Of a stretch of 57,603 nucleotides of DNA, positions 1 to 8,325 are shown in pieces (position 1 is the first letter of the stretch; every line of letters begins with the position of its first letter). Origin of the DNA: Mycolicibacter acidiphilus (GTDB taxonomy: Bacteria; Actinomycetota; Actinomycetes; Mycobacteriales; Mycobacteriaceae); the NCBI RefSeq assembly GCF_018455725.1, contig NZ_JAHCLR010000042.1, positions 1 to 57,603 of the forward strand. Reading direction: 5' to 3'. The notes under the pieces are model-generated. The model made no database searches. It was not told where the DNA came from and saw only the letters and a list, made by a program, of their open reading frames with translations. The position numbers and the translations under genes are program-made.

Positions 1-587
1 CCGTTGCCACCCACCACGCCGGCAACGCCCGTGCCGCCCGCACCGCCGTCACCGCCGTTGCCGGCGATCGTGCCGCCGGTGCCACCCGCGCCGCCCGCCG
101 CGCCGGCCCCGCCGCTGCCGCCGTCGCCACCGTTGCCGAACATGCCGGCCGCACCACCGGTGCCGCCGACGTCACCCGCCGTGGTTTGGTCGAATCCAGA
201 GCCGCCGTCGCCGAACCAGGCCCCGCCGGCCCAGCCGTCGGGGTGCGCCAGCGTGCCGTCCGCGCCGTTGCCGATCAGGGTCTGCCCGGCCATCGTGTTG
301 ATGCTGTTGTCGATCATCGAGCCCAGTGGGCTGGTGATCCAGGCCTGCATCTGGTCGTGCAGGGAGAGGTAGATGTCCTCGCCGAACAGCGAACTGCTTG
401 CGGCACCAGAGAGCGCGTCGCCCGACCAGGAACCGAAGATGTCCGTGAGCCACTCCAGACCGGTCTCGTCGGCGTGCGCGGCTGGGGTCGCGGTGACTGG
501 GCCCAGTCCGAACGTCAGGAAGGCCCCGACTGCCGCACCAGCGCCCACCACGCGCCGACGGCGACCCGCCTGCGGGTTGCGACCCAT
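1..587 (-). CDS. PGRS-repeat secreted protein, partial (C-terminus outside window)
   Basis: The start ATG is at 587, preceded by an AAGGGG ribosome site; an in-frame GTG lies two codons upstream. The first about 39 residues form a signal peptide (basic RRRR, then a hydrophobic run) ending AHA before D40. A region of about 75 residues containing DIFGSW and QAWITSPLG leads to LIGNGADGT, the motif that normally joins a PE domain to a PGRS domain. After a spacer the chain becomes Gly-Gly-Ala/Asn repeats (GNGGDGG, GGAGGTGG) that run off the window edge. There is no PE domain. Proteins of this layout are widespread in mycobacteria and their function is unknown. Export by the general secretion route is inferred, in contrast to PE_PGRS proteins, which use ESX-5. 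Confidence 0.85.
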   Translation of the reverse strand, partial: MGRNPQAGRRRRVVGAGAAVGAFLTFGLGPVTATPAAHADETGLEWLTDIFGSWSGDALSGAASSSLFGEDIYLSLHDQMQAWITSPLGSMIDNSINTMAGQTLIGNGADGTLAHPDGWAGGAWFGDGGSGFDQTTAGDVGGTGGAAGMFGNGGDGGSGGAGAAGGAGGTGGTIAGNGGDGGAGGTGVAGVVGGN

Positions 588-718
588 TCCCACCCCTTAG
601 CTCGCGCGCGGTCGGGGAGAACCAGGCGGTTCCGCGGCCGCACGATCAGAACCAAAGTAGTGGTTAAGCGATCGCTGAGCAATGGACAAGCGGAATGCGT
701 CGGAAGAAAGCCCGCCGA

Positions 719-1174
719 TTAAGTGGACGCCGTTGGTGTGAGGGCGATCACCGGAATCGGCCGCGAGGTGCGGCGCTGGTAGGCGTCGTACCGGTTCGCG
801 TTGTTGTCGTTGACCACCCGCCACAGCCGCGCGTAGTCGGAGTCGTCCGGCAGCACCGCCCGCGCACTCGCTGCGAACCGGTGCGTGCCGACGTTGACCT
901 CGACGTTCGGGTGGGCCTTCAGGTTGTGATACCAGGCCGGCGAGCGGGGCGCGCCGCCCATCGACGCCACGATCAGGTAGGAGTCGCCGTCCCGGGCGTA
1001 GGTCAGCGTGGAGGTGCGGGGCTTTCCGGTTTTGGCGCCCACGGTGTGCAGCAGCAGGCTCGGCGGCAGCCCGGGGATCCGGTGGCCGATCCGGCCGCCG
1101 GTCCGCTGGTAGATCGCACTGTGGATGCCCAGAAGTTTGATGCCGACCCGTTCGATCGGGGTGAAATCGCTCAT
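719..1174 (-). CDS. Ddn-family F420H2-dependent oxidoreductase (Rv1261c-like)
   Basis: This 151-residue protein has the single-domain split beta-barrel fold signature of the deazaflavin-dependent nitroreductase family: an amphipathic N-terminus, then LLLHTVGAKTGKPRTSTLTY, DGDSYLIVASMGG and PAWYHNLKAHPNVEV. Family members use reduced F420 to reduce quinones or nitroaromatics at the inner membrane. The substrate here cannot be read from sequence. It is the last gene of a minus-strand trio, 3 nt after the HIT gene, so co-transcription is likely. The gene order matches Rv1263-Rv1261c of M. tuberculosis. Confidence 0.9.
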   Translation of the reverse strand: MSDFTPIERVGIKLLGIHSAIYQRTGGRIGHRIPGLPPSLLLHTVGAKTGKPRTSTLTYARDGDSYLIVASMGGAPRSPAWYHNLKAHPNVEVNVGTHRFAASARAVLPDDSDYARLWRVVNDNNANRYDAYQRRTSRPIPVIALTPTAST

Positions 1175-1177
1175 GGC

Positions 1178-1615
1178 TCAGTCTGCCTGGCGGGCGTCCA
1201 ACTTCGCCAGCGCGTCCCGCAGCAGCCGGCCGGTCTGCTCCCGGTCGGGGTCCCGGCGGAACACCATGCCGCGAGCGAACGACCACGTGTCCCCACTGCG
1301 GCGCGGCACCACGTGCAGGTGGATGTGGAACACGCTCTGAAACGCCGCCCGGCCGTCGTTGATCGCGATGTTGTTGCCGTCGGCGTGCAGCCCGGAGGCC
1401 CGGGCGGCCAGCGCGATCCGCTGGCCCAGCGCCGTCATCCCGGCCAGCGTCGTCGCCGGGGTGTCGGTCAGGTCGACGGTGTGCCGCTTGGGAATCACTA
1501 GGGTGTGCCCGCGGGTGAACGGCCGGATGTCCAGGAAGGCCAGATAGTCGTCGTCTTCGTGGATGCGCACCGCAGGGGCGTCGCCGGCGATCACGGCACA
1601 GAACACGCAGGACAT
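1178..1615 (-). CDS. HIT-family nucleotide hydrolase (Rv1262c-like)
   Basis: A 145-residue histidine-triad protein. The catalytic motif FHIHLHVVPR places His97, His99 and His101 in the H-x-H-x-H array, with His101 as the expected nucleophile. Cys3 and Cys6 form a CxxC that, with later histidines, probably binds zinc as in Hint and other HIT proteins. The family hydrolyses nucleoside phosphoramidates or dinucleoside polyphosphates. It lies 9 nt after the aminotransferase stop and 3 nt before the Ddn-like gene. Length is typical of the family and nothing looks degenerate. Confidence 0.93.
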   Translation of the reverse strand: MSCVFCAVIAGDAPAVRIHEDDDYLAFLDIRPFTRGHTLVIPKRHTVDLTDTPATTLAGMTALGQRIALAARASGLHADGNNIAINDGRAAFQSVFHIHLHVVPRRSGDTWSFARGMVFRRDPDREQTGRLLRDALAKLDARQAD

Positions 1616-1624
1616 CTCGCCACG

Positions 1625-2788
1625 TTAACCGGTCAGCGCTGCGGCCATCGCGTCGATCGCCCGGTCCAGGATCGCCCGGGTGGTGCCGAAGTTCAGCCGG
1701 GCGAACCCGCGGCCGGTGACCGCGCCGAACGGAATGCCCGGGCTCAGCGCCACCCGGGCGTTGGCCAGCAGGTACTCGGCCGGTTCGACCGGCAGGTTCA
1801 GCGCCCGGAAGTCCACCCAGGCCAGGTAGGTGGCCTCGGGGGGACTGACCCGCACGCCCGGCACCGCCGCGGGCAGCGCCTGAGCCAGGTGGTCGCGGTT
1901 GGCGCGCAAGTGCACCAGCAGCCCGTCCAGCCATTCGCCACCGTCGGTGTAGGCGGCGATGTTCGCGCGGATCCCCACCGTCGAGGCGCCCATCGTGTGC
2001 AGCATGTTGATCCGGTCCCACTCGGCGGCGTCGCGGTCGTTGGACAGGATCACCTGGGCGCACATCAATCCGGGCAGGTTCCAGCCCTTCGACGCCGACA
2101 TCACGGTGACGACGGTGTCGGGCGCGGCGTCGCAGACCGTGGCGGCCGGGACGTGCGGGCGGTCGTAGACCAGCGGTGCGTGGATCTCGTCGGCGATCAC
2201 CCGGGCGCCGTGCCGGGCGGCTATGTCGACGATCGCGGCCAGTTCGGCGGCGGTGAACGCGGTGCCCAGCGGGTTGTTCGGGTTGCACAGGATCAGGGAC
2301 CCCGCCCCGCCGGCGAACGCCGCGTCCAGGGCGTCCAGGTCCATCAGGTAACGCCCCGAATCCTGCTGTGCCATCGGGATTTCCACCCGCTGCCGGCCGG
2401 TGGCCGCCAGCAGGTCGTAGAACGGCATGTAGGCCGGCACCGGCAGCGCCACCGGGCTCTCCGGGCGGGTCAGGAAGTCGATGACGGCCTCCATGCCCTT
2501 CAGCACGTCCGGCACCGTCCGCACCCGATCCGGTCGCACCGCCCAGCCGTAGCGTTGCCGGCACCACTCGGCGGTCGCGTTCGGCAGCGCGTCCTCACCC
2601 AGCGGCGGGTAGCCGAATTCCTCGTTGTCCACGCAGGCCCGGATCGCCGCCAGCACCGCCGGCGCGGTGGGGACGTCCATCTCGGCGATCCACAGCGGCA
2701 GCACGTCCGGGCCGAAAGCGCTCCATTTGATGGTCCGGCGCGCGCGCAGCCGGTCCTCGGTCAGACGATCGAACCCCGGGTCGGTCAT
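1625..2788 (-). CDS. PatB/MalY-type PLP aminotransferase or C-S lyase
   Basis: A 387-residue fold-type I PLP enzyme. NPNNPLG (from about residue 169), ADEIHAPLVYD and SASKGWNLPG (PLP lysine K234) are typical of the MalY/PatB cystathionine beta-lyase branch rather than of classical aspartate transaminases. Likely chemistry is beta-elimination of cystathionine or cysteine conjugates; transamination cannot be excluded. A longer reading frame reaches 2878 but would run into the divergent amidase gene, so ATG 2788 is chosen. Only 19 nt separate the two starts. It heads the trio with the HIT and Ddn-like genes. Confidence 0.88.
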   Translation of the reverse strand: MTDPGFDRLTEDRLRARRTIKWSAFGPDVLPLWIAEMDVPTAPAVLAAIRACVDNEEFGYPPLGEDALPNATAEWCRQRYGWAVRPDRVRTVPDVLKGMEAVIDFLTRPESPVALPVPAYMPFYDLLAATGRQRVEIPMAQQDSGRYLMDLDALDAAFAGGAGSLILCNPNNPLGTAFTAAELAAIVDIAARHGARVIADEIHAPLVYDRPHVPAATVCDAAPDTVVTVMSASKGWNLPGLMCAQVILSNDRDAAEWDRINMLHTMGASTVGIRANIAAYTDGGEWLDGLLVHLRANRDHLAQALPAAVPGVRVSPPEATYLAWVDFRALNLPVEPAEYLLANARVALSPGIPFGAVTGRGFARLNFGTTRAILDRAIDAMAAALTG

Positions 2789-2807
2789 GCGAGTAGTCTG
2801 CCTGCCC
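2789..2807. promoter_or_regulatory. 19-nt divergent start region, probable leaderless promoter for amiB2
   Basis: The two start codons (2788 minus, 2808 plus) leave only 19 nt. TAGTCT at 2794-2799 fits a SigA -10 hexamer and ends 8 nt before the amidase ATG, so transcription would begin at or near the start codon and give a leaderless mRNA. No clear -35 is visible. The two promoters must overlap each other's coding sequence. Confidence 0.5.
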
Positions 2808-4196
2808 ATGGATCCCCGGGATCTGGCTTTCGCCGGTGCGACCGAGCAGGCGCGGCTGCTGGCCGCCGGTTCCCTCACTGCGCCGGAGCTGCTGGAGGTC
2901 TATCTGCAGCGGATCGACCGGCTGGATCCGCGGCTGCGTTCGTACCGCGTGGTGCTGGCGCAGACCGCGCGCGACGAGGCCGCCGCCGCCCAGCGGCGAC
3001 TGGCCGCCGGTGAGCGGCTGCCACTGCTCGGGGTGCCGATCGCGATCAAGGACGACACCGACATCGCCGGCCAGACAACGACTTTCGGCACCAGTGCGCA
3101 CGGGCCGGCGGTGTCCGCCGACGCGGAGGTGGTCCGCCGGCTGCGGGCGGCGGGTGCGGTCCTGATCGGCAAGACCGCGGTGCCGGAGCTGATGATGTTC
3201 CCCTACACCGAGTCGCTGACGTTCGGCGCGACCGCGAACCCGTGGGATCTGGGCCGCACCCCGGGCGGCAGCAGCGGCGGCAGCGCGGCCGCCGTCGCCG
3301 CCGGGCTGGCGCCGCTGGCGCTGGGCTCCGACGGCGGCGGTTCGATCCGGATCCCGTCGCTGTGGTGCGGGCTGTTCGGGCTGAAGCCGCAGCGCGACCG
3401 GGTGCCGCTGGCCCCGCACGACGATGCCTGGCGCGGGCTGAGCGTCGCCGGCCCGATCGCCCGCTCGGTGGCCGACGCCGCCCTGTTCCTGGACGTCACC
3501 GCCGATGGCGCCCCGGCCGGCGGGTTCGTCGCGGCGGCCGCCCGCGAGCCGGGCCGGCTGCGCATCGCGGTGAGCACCGCCATGCCGTCGCCGATGCGAG
3601 CCCGGCTGGGCGGGACGCAGCGCCGCACGGTCGACGAGGCGGCGGAGCTGCTGCGCCGCCTCGGTCACCAGGTGATCGTCCACAACCCGGACTATCCGGC
3701 GGCGATGATCACCAACGGTTACCTGGCCCGCTATTTCCGCGGGATCCGCGACGACGTGCGTGCCCTGCCGCACCCGGAACGGCTGGAAGCCCGCACCCGC
3801 GCCATGGCCCGCATCGGCGCGCTGGTCTCCGAGCGGCGGATCGCGGCGGTGCGCGCTGCGGAGGCGACGATCCGCGCCCGGGTCGGCGCGATCTTCGACG
3901 ACGTCGACGTCGTCCTCACCCCCGGCAATGCCGTCCCGCCGCCCCGGCTCGGCGCCCGGCAGCGCAGCGGCGCGTTGGCGACCGTGGCGCGGGCCGGCGC
4001 TGAGGTGCCCTACCAGCAGGTCTGGAACGTGACCGGTCAGCCGGTGGCCACCGTGCCGTGGGGGCCGGACCGGCACGGCCTGCCGGTGGGCGTGCAACTG
4101 GTCGGCCGCCCGCACGACGAGGCCACCCTGCTGTCGCTGGCTGCGCAGATCGAGAAGGCCCGGCCTTGGGCGGACCGGCGCCCGCCGGCGTCCTGA
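2808..4196 (+). CDS. amiB2: Amidase-signature amidohydrolase AmiB2
   Basis: This 462-residue amidase-signature hydrolase contains the full Ser-cisSer-Lys triad: Lys81 in PIAIKDDTD, the cis-Ser Ser155 in GGSSGGSA, and the nucleophile Ser179 in [11 protein letters not shown]. The family hydrolyses amides to carboxylate plus ammonia; the natural substrate is not known. The C-terminus ([17 protein letters not shown], then [10 protein letters not shown]) is the normal amidase end, so the gene is complete. The start ATG lies just after a leaderless-type -10. Orthology to Rv1263 is inferred from position and length. Confidence 0.92.
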   Translation: MDPRDLAFAGATEQARLLAAGSLTAPELLEVYLQRIDRLDPRLRSYRVVLAQTARDEAAAAQRRLAAGERLPLLGVPIAIKDDTDIAGQTTTFGTSAHGPAVSADAEVVRRLRAAGAVLIGKTAVPELMMFPYTESLTFGATANPWDLGRTPGGSSGGSAAAVAAGLAPLALGSDGGGSIRIPSLWCGLFGLKPQRDRVPLAPHDDAWRGLSVAGPIARSVADAALFLDVTADGAPAGGFVAAAAREPGRLRIAVSTAMPSPMRARLGGTQRRTVDEAAELLRRLGHQVIVHNPDYPAAMITNGYLARYFRGIRDDVRALPHPERLEARTRAMARIGALVSERRIAAVRAAEATIRARVGAIFDDVDVVLTPGNAVPPPRLGARQRSGALATVARAGAEVPYQQVWNVTGQPVATVPWGPDRHGLPVGVQLVGRPHDEATLLSLAAQIEKARPWADRRPPAS

Positions 4197-4215
4197 CCGG
4201 TATACGTTTGCCAGC

Positions 4216-5343
4216 GTGGCGGACTCCGATCGTGACGGCCTGCTCGACGGGTTGCAGGGCACCGTGCGCGCCGAGCGCGCCGAATTGGTCGACTGGCTGC
4301 TCGACCAGGGCATCACCGTCGACGAGATCCGCACCGCGCCGGCGCCGATGCTGCTGGCGTCCCGCCGGCTGATCGGCGACGACGGCGGCTACGTGTCGGA
4401 GCGGCAGATCAGCGAAGCGGCCGGGATCGACCTGGGGCTGCTGCAGCAGCTGCTGCGGGCGGTCGGACTGTCCTGGGTCGACGACCCGGATGCGGTGGTG
4501 CACATGCGGGCCGATGGGAAGGTGGCCGAACACGCCCGCCGGTTCATCGATGCCGGCATCGACGCCGATCACGCCGTGCAGACCCTGCGGGTGCTCTCCG
4601 ACGGTTTCTCGCATGCCGCCGAACTGATGCGCTCCACGATGCTGGCGGCGATCATGGAGCCCGGTCTGAGCGAACTGCAGATAGCCCAGCGGTCGCAGTT
4701 GCTGGTCGGCCGGATGGTGCCGATGCTCGGTGCGTTCATGGAGGATCTGCTGTTCACCCAGTTGCGGCATCAGTTGGAGACCGAGTCCGTCAACGCCGGT
4801 GAGCGTGCGGCCGGGGCGCCGCTGGCCGGCGCCCGGCGGGTGACGGTCGCCTTCGCCGATCTGGTCGGCTTCACCCGGCTCGGTGAACTCGTCCCGCCGG
4901 AGGAACTGGTGCAGCTGGCCAACCGGCTGGCACTGCTGGCCCGTGATCTGGCGGTGCCGCCGGTCCGGTTCATCAAGACCATCGGCGACGCGGTGATGTT
5001 CGTCTGCCCGGAGCCCGCACCGCTGCTGGACGCGACGCTCAAACTGGTCGAGGCCGCCGATTCGGACGACGACTTCCCCCGGTTGCGGGCCGGCATCGCC
5101 ACCGGGGACGCGGTGAGCCGGGTGGGGGACTGGTTCGGCAGCCCGGTGAACACCGCCAGCCGGGTGACCGGGGTGGCCCGGCCTGGAACCGTGCTGGTCG
5201 CCGACTCCACCTACCGGGCGCTGACCGGTTCGACGGACTTCCGCTGGTCGTTCGCCGGGGCGAGGCATCTCAAGGGCATCAGCGGTGAGCTGGCCCTCTA
5301 CCGGGCGCGGCGCAGCGTCGACGACGCACCCGACGGCGCCTGA
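4216..5343 (+). CDS. Class III adenylate cyclase with autoinhibitory N-domain (Rv1264-like)
   Basis: A soluble 375-residue cyclase with a GTG start. Residues 1-190 are the helical N-domain that in Rv1264 inhibits the catalytic domain and confers acid-pH sensing. Residues about 205-365 are the catalytic homology domain. Asp215 ([11 protein letters not shown]) and Asp258 (KTIGDAVMF) are the metal ligands, Lys254 selects adenine, and Asn312/Arg316 (VNTASR) stabilise the transition state, so the enzyme should be active on ATP. It forms homodimers with two shared sites. It sits 19 nt after amiB2; TATACG near 4201-4206 could give it its own promoter. Confidence 0.93.
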   Translation: MADSDRDGLLDGLQGTVRAERAELVDWLLDQGITVDEIRTAPAPMLLASRRLIGDDGGYVSERQISEAAGIDLGLLQQLLRAVGLSWVDDPDAVVHMRADGKVAEHARRFIDAGIDADHAVQTLRVLSDGFSHAAELMRSTMLAAIMEPGLSELQIAQRSQLLVGRMVPMLGAFMEDLLFTQLRHQLETESVNAGERAAGAPLAGARRVTVAFADLVGFTRLGELVPPEELVQLANRLALLARDLAVPPVRFIKTIGDAVMFVCPEPAPLLDATLKLVEAADSDDDFPRLRAGIATGDAVSRVGDWFGSPVNTASRVTGVARPGTVLVADSTYRALTGSTDFRWSFAGARHLKGISGELALYRARRSVDDAPDGA

Positions 5344-5375
5344 CCCGCACCCGGCAGGGGCCCAATGACAGCCTC

Positions 5376-5431
5376 TCGGGGACCAAGTGCCCTGTCCGGC
5401 GGATCCGATTCCGGGGGACCATTTCTGGGAC
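5376..5431. promoter_or_regulatory. Possible DosR boxes upstream of the nitroreductase
   Basis: Two GGGGACC half-sites occur here. The first, GGGACCAAGTGCCC at 5379-5392, keeps the GGGAC...CCC arms of the DosR consensus (GGGACTWWAGTCCC, 10 of 14 matching). The second, GGGGGACCATTTCTGGGAC at 5413-5431, has a good left arm only. Paired sites are common in the DosR regulon, and the downstream gene belongs to the Acg/Rv3131 family, which is classically DosR-controlled. Direct binding is inferred, not shown. Confidence 0.4.
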
Positions 5432-5454
5432 GACAGTGCCAATGGAGGTGCCTC

Positions 5455-6429
5455 ATGCTGGACACAACGATGGATACCGCAATCGTCGTCGAAGCCGTGC
5501 GACTGGCATGCCGGGCGCCGTCCCTGCACAACAGCCAGCCCTGGCGGTGGGTGGCCCGGGACGGCCGGCTCGACCTGTTCCTGGACCCCACCCGGGCCGT
5601 ACACGGCGACCAGTCCGACCGGGAGGCGCTGATCAGTTGCGGCGCGGTCCTCGACCACCTGCGGGTCGCGGTCGCCGCGGCCGGCTGGTCGGTGCAGATC
5701 GACCGGTTCCCGGACCCGGCGCAGCCGGATCACCTGGCGTCGATCGGGTTCGTCGCCCGCGGTGAGGTGACCGATCTGCAGCGGTATCGCGCCAACGCGA
5801 TCCTCGACCGGCGCACCGACCGGCTACCGTTCACCGCGCCGACGAACTGGGGCAGGTTCGAGCCGGTGCTGCACGACTGCGTCGGCGATCGGGTCCGGCT
5901 GCAGGTGTTCGCCGACGAGCTGCGGCCCACCCTCGTCGAGGCGGCCCAGCTCACCGAGACGCTGCGGCTCTACGACTCCGCCTACCACGCCGAGATCACC
6001 TGGTGGACAGCGCCGTTCGAGGTGTACGACGGAATCCCGCAGAGCGCGCTGATCTCCGCCGCCGAAAGCGACCGAGTCGACATCGGCCGGAATTTCCCGG
6101 TCACCCGCAACCGCGAGCGGCGGGAGGAGATCGGCGACGACCGGGCGAAGGTGCTGTTGCTGTCCACCGGCAGCGACGACCGGATCGACGCGCTGGCCTG
6201 CGGCGAGGCGCTGTCGTCGGTGCTGCTGGAGTGCACGATGGCGGGCCTGGCGACTTGCCCGGTGACGCACCTGACCGAGGTGCCGGCCGGCCGGACCATG
6301 CTGGCCGCGCTGACCGGGAGCACCGACCTGCCGCAGGTGCTGCTGCGGGTCGGCAATGCGCCGCTGCTGGACGAGGTGCCGGAGCCGACGCCGCGCCGCC
6401 CGCTGGCCGATGTGCTGCGGATGAGCTGA
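5455..6429 (+). CDS. Acg/Rv3131-like NAD(P)H nitroreductase
   Basis: A 324-residue member of the mycobacterial Acg family (Rv2032, Rv3127, Rv3131), which carries two degenerate nitroreductase halves. Visible motifs are CRAPSLHNSQPWRW near the N-terminus, DREALISCGAVLDHLRVA, and ACGEALSSVLLECTMAGLATCPVTHLTE near the C-terminus. Members bind or have lost FMN and are induced in hypoxia; Acg may sequester FMN. The start is ATG 5455, preceded by GGAGGTG; the frame is open upstream to 5365 but has no ribosome site there. Candidate DosR boxes lie 25-80 nt upstream. Confidence 0.88.
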   Translation: MLDTTMDTAIVVEAVRLACRAPSLHNSQPWRWVARDGRLDLFLDPTRAVHGDQSDREALISCGAVLDHLRVAVAAAGWSVQIDRFPDPAQPDHLASIGFVARGEVTDLQRYRANAILDRRTDRLPFTAPTNWGRFEPVLHDCVGDRVRLQVFADELRPTLVEAAQLTETLRLYDSAYHAEITWWTAPFEVYDGIPQSALISAAESDRVDIGRNFPVTRNRERREEIGDDRAKVLLLSTGSDDRIDALACGEALSSVLLECTMAGLATCPVTHLTEVPAGRTMLAALTGSTDLPQVLLRVGNAPLLDEVPEPTPRRPLADVLRMS

Positions 6430-6435
6430 CCCGGA

Positions 6436-8325
6436 TCAGCTCTCCCGGGCCATCTCCCAGTACGCGCCGTGGCGGGCCAGCAGTTCGTCGTGGCTGCCCT
6501 GTTCGACGATCCGGCCGGCTTGCAGCACCAGGATCAGGTCGGCGTCGCGGATCGTGGAGAGCCGGTGCGCGATGATGAAACTCGTTCGGTCCCGGCGCAG
6601 TTCGCGCATCGCCCGCTGGATCAGCAGTTCGGTGCGGGTGTCCACCGAACTGGTCGCCTCGTCGAGGATCAGCAACCGCGGCCGGGCCAGGAACGCCCGC
6701 GCGATCGTGATCAGTTGCTTCTCCCCGGCGCTGATGCCCGCCCCGTCGTTGCCGACCCGGGTCCGGTAGCCGTCGGGCAGGGTGCGGATGAACCGGTCCG
6801 CGTAGACCGCGCGGGCCGCGTCGACGATCTCGTCCTCGGTCGCGTCCGGGCGTCCGTAGCCGATGTTCTCGGCGATCGTCCCGGTGAACAGCCAGGTGTC
6901 CTGCAAAACCATGCCGATCCGGGAGCGCAGCGCGCGGCGATCCAGTGCGGTCACCTCGGTGCCGTCGATCAGGATCCGGCCGGAATCCGGTTCGTAGAAG
7001 CGCATCAGCAGGTTGACCAGGGTGGTCTTGCCGGCGCCGGTCGGGCCGACGATCGCCACCGTGCTGCCGGGTGGCACGTTCAGCGACACGTCGTGGATCA
7101 CCGGCGTTCCCGGGCGGTAGCCGAAGGTCACGTCCCGGAACTCCACCCGGCCGTGCGGCACCACACCGTCGACGGCCGGGGAGTCCGCCGGGGCGTCCGG
7201 GCTCTGCTCGGGCTCGTCGAGGAATTCGAAGACCCGCTCGGCGCTTGCCGCGCCGGACTGCAGCGCGTTGTACATCGACGCCAGGTTGGTCAGCGGCTGG
7301 TTGAACTGGCGCACATAGGCGATGAACGCCTGGATGCTGCCGAGCGTGATCTGCCCGGTCGCGACCTGCACCCCGCCGACCACCGCCACCGCGACGTAGC
7401 CGAGGTTGCTGATCAGCCCGGCCACCGGCGCGACCAGACCGGAGAAGAACTGGGCGCCGAAACTGGCCTGGTACAGCTCGTCGTTCGCATCGGTGAACCG
7501 CTGTCGCGCCCAATCCCGATGGCCGAAGGTCCGGACCAGGGTGAAACCGCTGTAGGTCTCCTCGATGTGGGCGTTGAGCCTGCCGGTCGCTGCCCACTGC
7601 GCCGCGAACAGCCGCTGCGAGCGCCGGGTGATCGCCCGCACCGCGAGCAGCGTCACCGGCACCGACAGCACGGTGATCCCGGCCAGCAGCGGTGAGATCG
7701 ACAGCATCATCGCCAGCACGGCCAGCACCGTCACCACCGAGCTCAGCACCTGGCTGATCGACATCGAGATCGACGCCTGGGTGTTGTCGACATCGTTGGT
7801 GACCCGACTCAGCAGTTCGCCGCGCTGCCGGCTGTCGAAGTAGCTCAGCGGCAGCCGGTGCACCTTGTCCTCGACCTCCCGGCGCAACGCCAGCATGGTC
7901 CGCTGCACGGTCAGGTTCAGCAGCCGGGCCTGCGTCCAGATCATCAGGGCCGCAACGAGGTACAGGACCAATGCCAGCACCAGTGTGCGGCCGACCGCCC
8001 CGAAGTCGATGCCCTGGCCGGGCACCATGTCCATCCGGGACAGCATGTCGGCGTAGGTGTCCTGGCCGCGTGCCCGGGCCGCGGCGACCGCCTGCTCCCG
8101 GGTCAGCCCCGGTGGCAGGCTGCGGCCGATGATCCCGTTGAACACCAGGTCGGTGGCATGGCCGAGGATTCGCGGCCCGGCGACCCCGATCCCGATGCCG
8201 CCCAGTGAGAGTGCGATGACGCTCGCCACCAGCCTGCGCTGCGGACCCAGTCGCCGCACCAGACGCAGCGCGGTCGGCAGGAGATTGCGTGACCGCACCG
8301 TCGGGCCCGCCGGTGGTGCCGTCAC
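6436..8325 (-). CDS. ABC exporter half, fused TMD-NBD (Rv1272c-like)
   Basis: A 629-residue half-transporter starting at GTG 8325, whose start overlaps the partner's stop as GTGA. The N-terminal half has the type IV exporter membrane domain, including a periplasmic insert rich in charged residues after the first helix. The NBD has Walker [10 protein letters not shown], Walker [13 protein letters not shown] with the catalytic Glu, and switch His in FIIAHRLST. Its signature is ISAGE instead of LSGGQ. It therefore supplies the good Walker motifs of one site and the defective signature of the other. M. tuberculosis Rv1272c has been linked to fatty-acid import; that role is not testable from sequence. 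Confidence 0.92.
   Translation of the reverse strand: MTAPPAGPTVRSRNLLPTALRLVRRLGPQRRLVASVIALSLGGIGIGVAGPRILGHATDLVFNGIIGRSLPPGLTREQAVAAARARGQDTYADMLSRMDMVPGQGIDFGAVGRTLVLALVLYLVAALMIWTQARLLNLTVQRTMLALRREVEDKVHRLPLSYFDSRQRGELLSRVTNDVDNTQASISMSISQVLSSVVTVLAVLAMMLSISPLLAGITVLSVPVTLLAVRAITRRSQRLFAAQWAATGRLNAHIEETYSGFTLVRTFGHRDWARQRFTDANDELYQASFGAQFFSGLVAPVAGLISNLGYVAVAVVGGVQVATGQITLGSIQAFIAYVRQFNQPLTNLASMYNALQSGAASAERVFEFLDEPEQSPDAPADSPAVDGVVPHGRVEFRDVTFGYRPGTPVIHDVSLNVPPGSTVAIVGPTGAGKTTLVNLLMRFYEPDSGRILIDGTEVTALDRRALRSRIGMVLQDTWLFTGTIAENIGYGRPDATEDEIVDAARAVYADRFIRTLPDGYRTRVGNDGAGISAGEKQLITIARAFLARPRLLILDEATSSVDTRTELLIQRAMRELRRDRTSFIIAHRLSTIRDADLILVLQAGRIVEQGSHDELLARHGAYWEMARES

Noticed and set aside
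597-2567. Minus-strand frame of 656 codons
   Set aside because: It is an alternative frame across the Ddn-like, HIT and aminotransferase genes, with Arg/Gly/Pro-rich composition and no motifs, as expected from high GC.
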